A program made the translations under genes and the position numbers. A DNA stretch of 64,000 bases from Trifolium pratense (Eukaryota; Streptophyta; Magnoliopsida; Fabales; Fabaceae): contig NC_060059.1 of NCBI RefSeq assembly GCF_020283565.1, positions 10,795,501-10,859,500 on the forward strand, given 5' to 3'. The notes under the pieces are model-generated. The model was not told the DNA's origin and ran no database searches. It was given only the letters and a program-made list of their open reading frames with translations. Shown here piece by piece: positions 1 through 9,342 of this stretch; positions within the stretch are counted from its first letter, which is position 1, and every line of letters begins with the position of its first letter.

Positions 1-173
1 CGTTGGTTTCCGAGGAGGCTTCTTGGCCATTGGATCATCGTGTCTTTTCGTTTTCGATAAGATTGAATCTGAGCCATTTGATGAGTTTGATCAGGAGCCG
101 TTGAATTTAATCAGCGGTGTTGATGAGCTAGGGTGCGTTGGTTCGCGATGCATGGTGTTTAGAATCCCTAGTT

Positions 174-180
174 CTATAAA
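174..180 (+). promoter_or_regulatory. TATA box of the antisense retroelement gene
   Basis: The motif tataaat lies in the sequence gttctataaatgtg. About 150 bases downstream a splice-donor-like site (cag|gtaatg, exon end at 331) begins an intron that would end at the cag at 1338-1340, just before the ATG at 1350. Transcription start is inferred near 205. No transcript evidence is available. Confidence 0.45.
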
Positions 181-331
181 TGTGAAAGGGAAGGGTCATT
201 TGTAAACTTTCCTTCCCTTGCGTTTTCTTTCTTCTGCGTTTGCTGGTTACTCCTTGCAAATCACAGATTTCAAGCATCTCTATCCACAGGTGTTTCAGAA
301 AGCTTCGATTTTTCATCTTCTTTTGATACAG

Positions 332-1340
332 GTAATGTTCTTTTCTTTTTGTTCCTGTGTTGTTTTGAGGGTGTTTCTCCTCTTAGTGTTACTGTTGTAC
401 ACTTATTGTTTGAATATGTTTTGGATTTTGACATTTACTTTGATTTTGGGTTAAGATCCTTCGTGTAGCAGTGGTAGTCTTGTGCTTGATTTAGTGTTTG
501 AACCAATATGCCTTTACCATTTTCTGAAAGGATAAAGCCCATTGTATGTATGAACTGTGTTGTAACTTGAGGGTGTATTTGTCTCTTTGGGTTTTGTTTT
601 TGTGTTTAATCACTGTATTTAGTGTGATTTGGTGTTTACTTGTGGTAAAATCACCCCCAAATGCCAACTCTATGTTACGATCTCGGTGTAACTTAGGTGT
701 TTTATCCCTTTTCTGGGAATTTGCTGTAACGATGTATGAATTTCTGGGAAATGGTGATGAACACCATGAACAACTGATGAGTTTCTGGGGATCTTGAGTT
801 TCGTGTCGGGGAGGAGAGTGTTGTTTCCTCTCCCCGTCACCACTATTATTTTGTCGGGGAGATTTGAATCGCTATTTCTCCCCGTTAATCGTAGCAACGC
901 AATAGGTTAGTTAAACCTTGTGTCGGGGAGCTTTTCCCCGTTTTTGCCTTGGCGAAGTTTGTTGTCTTTGCAAGTTGTCTGAATGTCGGGGAGCTTCTCC
1001 CCGTTATTTCGCTGGGAAATTTGGTAGATACATGAGTTTGTAGAACTCTGTGCCGGGGAGATTCTCCCCGTTTTTAACTTTGAGGTTTTTATGTAAAACT
1101 AAGTTTGCTTCTAAGTGTCGAGCAATGTTGATAGCTTGTGTCGGGGACCTTCTCCCCGTTTTTAGGCTTTGTGAAATGGTTCTCCTCGTCTCCTCTGTTT
1201 TTGTCTTTGTTTTGCCATTTTGATAAGGGCTTTTGGTCGGGGACAGCGTCCTCGTCCTAATTTACGCCCTTTCACTTGATTTGCGGTGAAAGGGTGGATT
1301 TGATTACTGTCGAATTCACTTTATTTTCGCTGCTTTTCAG
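332..1340 (+). other. Probable 5' leader intron of the antisense gene
   Basis: The donor is cag|gtaatgttc at 331/332 and the acceptor is cttttcag|gtactc at 1340/1341, nine bases upstream of the start codon. The interval has no long ORF, is T-rich like plant introns, and carries an array of GC-rich hairpins (separate entry). The intron is inferred from splice signals only. Confidence 0.45.
805..1160 (+). repeat. Array of six CGGGGAG/CTCCCCG hairpins
   Basis: Six short inverted repeats share the arms CGGGGA(G) and (C)TCCCCG: 807-836, 855-884, 924-940, 987-1003, 1054-1070 and 1142-1158. Arms pair over 6 to 8 bases, and loops in the last four are only 3 to 5 bases. Four hairpins are followed directly by T-rich runs (gttttt or gttatt). 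The spacers between them are unrelated and AT-rich, so this is not a simple tandem repeat. The units recur every 48 to 88 bases. Confidence 0.8.
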
Positions 1341-1349
1341 GTACTCAAA

Positions 1350-3429
1350 ATGTCAGATACAGAGGAAATGACGGGGAGCCAAGCAACGTCAAAACACAAG
1401 CTGGTCGACACTATTACTGACCCAGAGCTGGCTTGGGTTGCGCCCGAGCCCCGGGGGATTGCTTCGACGATTACCGCGCAGGATCCGCGGCTTTTTACCA
1501 TCGTCGAGGAAGCTGGTTCGGAGAACTGGGAGGTTCGAATGCCTGCTGAGGGGGAGCGGGTTTGCTCATCGTACACGGGATGCAGCTTCACCATGTACGA
1601 GATGGCGTTCAAGGAGTTGGGATTTCGGCTGCCCTTCAACGATCTCGAAGCCGGAATTTTTGGCCGGCTAAGAGTGGCTCCTTCACAGCTTCATCCAAAC
1701 TCACTAGCGTTTATCCGGGCCTACCAGATCCTTTGTCGGTATCTGGAGGTGGAGGCTACTGTTGCCCTGTTCTTTTATATTTTCCAAATCCAACGCCAGA
1801 AAGTCGGGGATCGACAAGGTTGGATTTCCTTAAAGCATCAGTCGAGCAAGATTTTTAGGATGTTCGTTGAGTCTGCTCGGGGATTCAAGGAGAGATATTA
1901 TGTGGTGAGGGCATTGACGGAGTTTGCCGAGGATTCCCTCCACATGGAGAAGCCTGTATTCAACGAGGACGGGACTCCTCAGTTGGACGAGGAGGGGGGA
2001 CAGGTAACGGAGTGGGTTCTCCGGTTTCCATTATCGTGGTCGTCAGAGCATTTTGATTTGCGGACCGACGAGTATCTAACTGCTGCCGAGGATCTTACCC
2101 CGGCCGAAATGGCGGGCTTTCAAAAGCTCCAAACATATGTAGATGGCTTTAAGCCTTGCAAGGTCATGACCAGCTTAGGGGAGGTTGCATTGGACAAGCA
2201 TGGTAAACCGAGGATCGAGCCTCGTTTTGTTAATACCAAACTGTTGTTGTCGTGCAAGACTGTTTCAGCCGAGGACACTCTGCTGGGTATCCGTTTTTCT
2301 GCCTGCCCGTCTTTTACTTGTAATAAATTTGAATATTTTATGTTTGATTTCTCCCCGTGATTCTGACCACGTTTTTAACTTTGCAGGTAGAATGGCAGAT
2401 CTTGCTAGTGAGCTTGTCAGGATAGCTGCTGAACAGAAGGGAGAGAAGGCTAGGAAAAAGGCGAGGAGGGCCAAGCCAACCATTTTGATGGGCGATCAGG
2501 GTGCTTCGGGGAGCGTCTCCCAATCTTCCCCGGTAGGCAGTTCAGCTGGGACTCCGGGTGGTCGAACGAAGAGGCAGCGGGAGGAGCGTATGGCGCCTAT
2601 CGTCGACTTGTCAGAAGGGGACGAGGGCTTTACTCTCCCCGCGTGTTTGAGCGACCAGAAATACTTCGACAAGAATCCCCTCCAGGTGCCCGCTTCAGAG
2701 AAGGCTTTTATCCTGGGCGCTTCCGCATCTGCCCGACAGAAGCAGCTGAATGAGGATGTTGCTGCTGTCATCCGTCTGGCGGAGACAGCCTTGGTGCTGA
2801 ATGAAGGGGGACCAACTCACGAGGTGGAGAAGTTGGCTGCTCGGAATGCCAAGCTGGAGGGAAAAATTATGCTGATGGAGGGTGAGCTGATCGATCTGAG
2901 GGGGAAGCAGGAGAATTATGGCCAGCTGCTGAAAGATGTCAGGGAGAGCCGGGATGAACTGGAACTTGTGAAGAAAAATCTTGAGGGAGTGGAGGCCCGG
3001 AGTGCCGAGGAGAAAAGACAGTTGGAAGGGGTGATAGCTGACCTTCAGTCCAAGCTGGCTCCTGCTGCCGATGAGGGTGCTGAGATTTCCAAGATGGTAA
3101 GTCGGGCTGACCTAGTCAAGGAGATCAAGAGGCAGCGTGGTCTGATGTTGGCGAGCATGATCCATGGATGGAAGAATGCGATCGCCCAACTTAGGGTTGT
3201 GAATGCCGAGCGTGACTTGATCACTGAAGGTATTCACAAACTCAAACGGGTTGAGAACGGGCAGATCATCATTCCCGAAGAGTACAGGGAAATGGAGCTT
3301 GAGGAGGAGAAGCTGGATGCGGAGGTGGTTGACGATGAGGACGAGGAGGATGAGGAAGTCGAAGAGGAGGTTGTCGGGGAGGAGAGGGCACCGGAGGGCA
3401 ACCCAGAGGGTCATGATGAAAGCTCCTGA
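1350..3429 (+). CDS. Spliced antisense gene of the Tat/Ogre element (putative gypsy-type transposon protein)
   Basis: Two coding exons, 1350-2286 and 2387-3429, are joined by a 100-base GT-AG intron (2287-2386). Splicing after the first base of a GGT codon restores one frame and gives about 659 residues. The N-terminal part (about residues 30-310) resembles the plant family annotated as putative gypsy-type transposon (Pfam Transposase_28, from memory). The C-terminal half is a charged coiled coil (about 480-600), followed by a strongly acidic tail rich in Glu and Asp. It lies on the strand opposite gag-pol and converges with pol. Tat-lineage elements such as Grande carry extra antisense ORFs in this place. 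The function is unknown and no catalytic motif is visible. The start at 1350 is the first ATG after the inferred leader intron. Confidence 0.8.
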
Positions 3430-4147
3430 TCTTCCCCGGATTTTTATTTGGGCCTGCGCGCCAATGACTTGTAATTTACTTTTATTTTGAACAATATTTG
3501 GGGGCCTGCGTGCCCGGTTTTTGTAACACCTGAACAAATGGGTTTTTATGCCCGGTATTTATAACAATGATCGTTTTATTCATCCTGCTCGTCTATTTTA
3601 TCTCCTCGTATGTATGTTTAAGTTATTGCTCTTTGTTTTTGCTAAGTTATGCCTGTGTGAAATATGCATGTCTTTATGCTTGCTCGTTTTTAACTTAACA
3701 AATTTTTGGTTTTGATATTCGTATACTTGCTCGACATTGTTGTATGCCTGCTCGACAAAACCGTTTTTATATTTGTAAGTTTTTTGTTGCGAGCGCGTTT
3801 CGTCGAGGAGGTCGTCCTCGGATTTAACTTAGAAAGTTTAGGGAACTAACTAAGCGCCTAGAGTTGTTTTCTGAGGCTAATACGGACGCCGACACGTTGT
3901 TGTGCCCGCCCCCGCGGCTTGAACTTCCCATCGCGAGCTGGGCGTTAAGCCTTGGCACGAAGACGAGGAGCTTGTCTCAAAGGTCACCCTCGTCGAGGAG
4001 ACGCTATGCCCTTCCTGAGCCAAAGTATCTCTTTTTCAGTTATTGGATCGAGCACGTGTGCCCGCGTGCTTTCCGTTGTCGGGGTGTCGGGCTCGTTGCT
4101 AGAGGATCCGAGCAGCCTTTTAGAATTGTTTTTAGTTTGGCAATAAC
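3430..4147. other. Convergent 3' region between antisense gene and pol
   Basis: There is no credible coding sequence. It holds the 3' ends of the antisense gene (plus strand) and of pol (minus strand). Short degenerate repeats of gcctgcgcgcc and gcccggt type occur near 3450-3570, and 3730-3770 has tgctcgac repeats. The two transcripts would overlap here tail to tail. Confidence 0.5.
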
Positions 4148-7100
4148 TTAGCTATAATATTGTTTTAATTTTTGGGCGTTCCAAGGTCGAGGAAGTTTCT
4201 TTCCTCGAAGGTCCTCGAGATAATACGCGCCATTTTCTGTTTTGTCAATGACGCGATATGGTCCTTCCCAGTTGGCCGCCAATTTACCATCCTGGGAGTC
4301 CTTAGCATTTCGTCTTAAGACGAGGCTGCCCACTTCAAATTCTCTTTTGATGACTTTGACGTCATGTCGGGCAGCTATTTTTTGTTTAAGGGTGGCTTCC
4401 CGAAGGGATGCCCCCGTCCGGATCTCTTCGACGAGATCAAGCTCTTCCCGGAGAGCTTCGTCGTTCATTTCTTCTTCGAGCGGTTGCTTGGTTCGGCGAG
4501 ATGGCTCGCCCACCTCCACGGGGATTACTGCTTCTGTTCCATATACCATTCTGAATGGAGTCTCCCCGGTTGTGGAGTGTGGTGTTGTGCGATAGGCCCA
4601 AAGGACGCTTTCGAGTTCCTCGACCCATTTCTTTTTGTTCTGGTCCAATCTTCGACGCAGGCCGCGCAGGATTACTCTGTTGGCGGCCTCGGCTTGCCCG
4701 TTAGTTTGGGGATGTTCCACGGAAGTGAAATGTTGCTTTGTCCCCAGAGCAGCGAGGAAGTCTTGGAATCCTTTGTCCGTGAATTGTGTCCCGTTGTCTG
4801 TGACGACGGCTTGTGGTATTCCAAATCGGCAGAGTACGTCGCGTTTGAAGAAACGGAGTATCCTGAACGACGTTATGTCGGAGAGGGGTTCTGCCTCTAC
4901 CCACTTGGTGAAGTAGTCCACGGCGACTATTAAAAATTTATTTTGGTGGAGTCCCTTTGTGAAGGGGCCAAGTATGTCCATGCCCCACCAAGCGAAGGGC
5001 CATGGTGACGACAAAGACTTGAGTTCGTGGGGAGGAGCTAGGTGCATGTCCCCGTGTCGTTGACATTTGTCGCATTTTTTCGCATGGTCCTTTGCGTCTT
5101 GCTGCATGGTGGGCCAGTAGTATCCTGCTCGAAGAGCTTTCCTGGCCAGCGATCTTCCTCCCAGGTGCTGGGCGTTGATCCCCTCGTGTACCTCGCGCAG
5201 GATGTAGTCGACTGTTTCCTCGTCAATACATTTTAAGAGTGGGATTGAGAACCCTCGCCTGTATAACTTTCCGTCGAGGATGACGTATGCGCATGCTCGA
5301 CGTCTAATTATGGCTGCTTCTTTCTGATTGTCGGGGAGGGTTCCATTTGCGAGGAAGTTATACACGGGGGTCATCCAGCAATTTTTGTCGCCAATGACAT
5401 TTATGTCGAGGACGTTGGTTGTCTTCTCGATGCTTGGTCGAGGGAGTACTTCTTGAATGACGGATTTGTTTCCGCCTTTCTTTTTTGTGCTCGCCAGTTT
5501 GGACAGGATGTCTGCCCGTTTGTTGTGCTCGCGTGGAACGTGTTGCACTTCCACGGATTCGAACTTAGTGATTTTTTCCTTCACTAATGCTAGATATTCA
5601 GAGAGATTGTCATTTTTGGCTTGATATTCTCCCAATACTTGTGAGGCGACAAGTTGTGAATCTGTGAAAATTTTTACTTCTTTTGCCTCCATGTCCTCGG
5701 CCAACCGTAGCCCTGCTAGGAAGGCTTCGTATTCTGCTTGGTTATTTGATGTCGGGAAGGATAGTGCTAGGGATACTTCAATGATGATCCCATTTTCGTT
5801 TTCCAGGATAATTCCTGCTCCTGCTCCCGTGGAGCTTGACGCTCCGTCGACGAATATTGTCCATTTGTCTGCCTCGCTTGTCGAGGAGGCTGGACTCGTC
5901 ATTTCGGCCACAAAGTCTGCTAGGACTTGTGATTTTAGTGCTTTCCTGCTTTCGTAACGAATGTCGAATTCGGAAAGCTCGAGGGACCATTTGAGCATCC
6001 TGCCCGCCATGTCTGGTCGACCAAGCAATGATTTGATGGGTTGGTCGGTTCGTACTATGATTGTGTGTGCTAGGAAGTAGTGGCGTAGTCTTCTTGCTGC
6101 GTTGATCAAGGCAAGGGCCACCTTCTCGATTTGTGTATATCTGAGTTCGGGCCCCTGAAGAGCCTTGCTTGTAAAGTACACTGGTTTTTGTCCTTCCGTT
6201 GTTTCACGGACAAGGGCTGCGCTGACGGCCTCAGATGCGACGGAGAGGTAGATGTATAACACTTCCTCGACATCCGGGCGCGAGAGGACTGGGGGTTCGG
6301 ACAGGGCCTTCTTAAGGTGTTGGAGGGCCTGCTCGCACTCATCCGTCCATTCGAACACAGCTTCTTTCCTTAGTAATTTGAAAAGCGGTAATGCGTGTTG
6401 AGCAGATTTTGCTACGAAGCGAGACAATGAGGTCAGCATTCCGTTCAGGGTTTGTATGGATTTTTTGTTGCTCGGAGTTGGGAGCTCCGTAAAGGCACGA
6501 CATTTGTCGGGGTTGGCTTCGATTCCTCGTTCTGTTAGGTAGAATCCGAGGAACTTTCCCGCTCGTACCCCGAAGGTGCACTTTTCTGGGTTGAATCGCA
6601 TGTTGTGTTTTCTGGCCTGCTCGAAGACCTTACGTAGGTGGGCGGTATGGTCGATTTCCTCGTGGGATTTTACGATCATGTCGTCCATGTAGACTTCGAG
6701 CATGTCGCCTATTTCTGCCCGGAATACTTTGTTCATCATCCGCTGGTATGTAGCACCAGCGTTTTTTAGACCGAAGGGCATTACGTTGTAGTAATAGTTG
6801 CCCGACTCGGTCATGAAAGCTGTTTTTCCCCTGTCGGCCACAGCCATTGGGATTTGGTTGTATCCTGAATATGCATCCATAAAAGACAATAATTTAAAGC
6901 CAGAAGAATTATCGACTAATTTATCAATGCAAGGTAAAGGATAGGAATCTTTAGGGCAGGCCCTATTGAGATCGGTATAGTCAACACACATGCGCCATTT
7001 TCCATTAGATTTTTTAACTAGTACAACGTTTGACAACCAGGTAGTGTATCTGGCTTCAGAAATAAAATTTGCCTCTAGGAGGTCTTTTACAGCTTTTTCA

Positions 7101-7712
7101 GCAGCCTCCGCTTTTTCGGGAGACTGCCTACGCCTACGTTGCACTACAGCACTAGCAAGTGGGTCGACAGTAAGTTGATGACAAGCGATATTTGGATCCA
7201 GCCCGGGCATGTCGGCAGCGTGCCATGCGAACAAATCAGCATTTTCTCTAAGGCAGGCTTTCAGCTGCTTCCTCGCCAACTCGGGGAGCCCTGTCCCAAT
7301 CTTGACTCCTTTTTCTGGATCCTCGCCAAACTGGACTATCTCGAAGTCTCCATCTGGAATGGGGCGATAATGTTCTTTGCTCGCCTCGTCGTCCTCTTTC
7401 TCCTCCTTCTTTAGCTTTTTCTCCTCCTTGTGCTCTTTCTTGGAGGTGCGGCTGTCGAGGTCAACAGAGCTCACATTTGGGGCGGGCAGACTTGATGATG
7501 CTTCCGGGGAAGGCTTTGGTGGTGCTTCCGAGGAAGGCTTTTGCTTCTTTGGGTCGGGAGCCTTGCCAATGAAATTGTTGCCTTTGGATGCTGCGTCAAA
7601 GCATCTTCTTGCAGCTTCAATGTCCCCGTGTAGAGTAGCAACCTGCCCCTTATGAGTATAGTACTTCATCTTCAGGTGGGCAGTAGAAGGGACAGCAACC
7701 AGGTCTGCTATG
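4148..7712 (-). CDS. Gypsy pol: RT, RNase H, second RNase H, integrase (3' part of interrupted polyprotein)
   Basis: The minus-strand frame is open from the insertion junction at 7712 to a TAA at 4148-4150; the first internal Met is at 7669 (1173 residues from there). In order from that Met: a Lys/Glu-rich linker, reverse transcriptase with YMDD at about residues 327-330, the RT-linked RNase H, and a second archaeal-like RNase H beginning around residue 603 (FVDGA). The integrase follows with an HHCC zinc finger and a D,D35E triad (about D898, D958, E994), then a C-terminal domain. The double RNase H is diagnostic for Tat/Ogre-type elements. The Met at 7669 is unlikely to be a natural start, because the frame continues without a stop into the gag-protease half on the other side of the 6.3-kb insertion. 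The activities are RNA-to-DNA synthesis and integration of the element. Confidence 0.93.
7708..7712. repeat. Target-site duplication CTATG, left copy
   Basis: CTATG directly precedes the TGATCA start of the inner LTR. The identical pentamer follows the other LTR at 14006-14010. Five bases is the usual length for Ty3/gypsy integration. Confidence 0.95.
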
Positions 7713-8845
7713 TGATCAGTGCATTTTAATGCACATTCTTCTACTATTGTACTAGTGTATTCCTATGGTTTAATTTACTATTTTCACTATTTTAAGGTGT
7801 TTTTATATTTAAATTTATTTCTAACTCTATTTTATTTTCGCACTTAATTTATGAATAAATAGCACTTTGACACCCTTCCGGTCCGCAGGTCATAACTGGG
7901 GTTACAAATATCGGATTGAGGCGCGGGAAGATGCGTTGGAAAGCTGAGATCAAGAGCTACGACTTTCATGTTGAGGACAAAACCCAGTTCGGAGCGCAAG
8001 TGTGTCAAATAATTGCGTTTATGTTCCAGACGAATTTAATTCAGCACAACTTTATATTTTTCGGCCCAATTGTTTTAAGGCCCGTTCCATGTATTATTTA
8101 AACCGAAAAAAAGGCAGCTAGGGTTATTGATTCACTGTTCACGAAATATTCAAACCCTAGAGCAGCCGTCATCTTCCATGGAGAACTAAACTTCTATTGA
8201 TCCATTGGTGTAAGGAACTTTGTTCTCGAATCTTGAGGTTCGGTTTTAATAGCAAATCGTTATGTTTATGCTTATCATATATCAATTTTCTTGTCTCTCT
8301 TTTGTGTATGAGTTGATGCAATTGATGCTTAATTATTTTGTTTCACGTTCATAACATTGAGACTATTCAAATTAATTCACGCTTGTTCAAATTAATCTGA
8401 ATAGGAAATTGTTATATTATTTTCGCTTGCAAAATAGGGCTGCCGAATTATTGTTATGATTTTTAACTGTGTTATTGGTGACGCTTGATCATCGCCATAG
8501 TTAGTCGAACACGCTGGTGCTTAATCAACGAATTCGTTATAAAACTGATTTTCGCTTGTTAAATTAGTTCTATAATCAGCCGAAGCATAAACTGTATGAA
8601 TATTCATATAAGAACCCATGATAGATGATAAACAAAGTTGCCTAAAACCAATGGATTGATTGCTTTTATATTAATTAAATTCGTAATCTCTGTTATTGCT
8701 TCCACAAACAAAAAAACCCCAAATTGCAACCTTTAAATTCATTCTAATATTGTTAAACCGATCGTGAGTCCTTGCGAAACGACCAAGGTCACTACCTTGT
8801 ACTACTTATTTTAAAATTATTTTGATCACGAAACGACGGTGATCA
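7713..8845 (+). repeat. 5' LTR of the Athila-like element
   Basis: The LTR starts TGATCA and ends TGATCA, extending the canonical TG...CA. Just inside the 5' end lies GTGCATT-tt-AATGCAC, a 7-base-pair hairpin. It contains no gene; the 61-residue ORF at 7916 is repeated in the other LTR and has no recognised homology. Confidence 0.95.
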
Positions 8846-8848
8846 AAT

Positions 8849-8866
8849 TGGCGCCGTTGCCGGGGA
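8849..8866 (+). promoter_or_regulatory. Primer-binding site of the Athila-like element
   Basis: TGGCGCCGTTGCCGGGGA begins three bases after the LTR. It is the usual Athila-type PBS, complementary to the 3' end of plant tRNA-Asp by recall. Confidence 0.88.
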
Positions 8867-9342
8867 CTCTCAATTGATTTTAGCTAATATTAGACTCAGT
8901 TTCTGTGTGGTTGCGTTCTAGCCTTTGCTTTCTCGTGTTTTCTGGATTTTACGTGCCCTAATAATCAGTTTTCGTAAAAAAACAGTTTTCTGGAAAATCT
9001 TTTCTAAATCGAGTTTTTCCTGTACCTGTTCATCAGAAAAAAATCAGAGTTTAAAATCCCCTATTTTGGGACAAAATAGGTGACGGCAACCTAAAAAGTC
9101 CAAATTCCGTGTTTTACTATTTTATTTTAATTTATTTCTGTTTTTATAGTTTCAGAAAATTTCAAACTAATTTCCAAAATTCTTATGTTACTTAATTAGA
9201 CTAAATTTCGTGTTTTTATATTTTTTGAATCTATTTTAACCATATCTCTTCTTTCTATTTGTTTCATTAACGAGTCTGATTCTGATTCTTACATAGTTTC
9301 TCTTTGCATACTTTATTTGATTCTAAACTTGCTTTTGATAAC
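8867..9342 (+). other. Untranslated leader of the Athila-like element
   Basis: This is AT-rich sequence between the PBS and the ORF start. I see no coding potential and no further recognisable signal apart from T-rich stretches. It would hold the packaging signal in a gypsy-type element. Confidence 0.5.

Noticed and set aside
805..1160. CRISPR-like array
   Set aside because: The repeated unit is a short self-complementary arm pair with variable loop and spacing, in a plant retroelement; there are no direct repeats of CRISPR length and no cas genes.
4242..7655. Several plus-strand ORFs of 60 to 190 codons opposite pol
   Set aside because: They are shadows of the well-supported minus-strand pol frame, with no domains and no start context of their own.
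7916..8101. 61-codon ORF within the Athila-like LTR (also at 13076)
   Set aside because: It is present in both LTRs only as part of the repeat, has no domain, and starts at a non-ATG codon.
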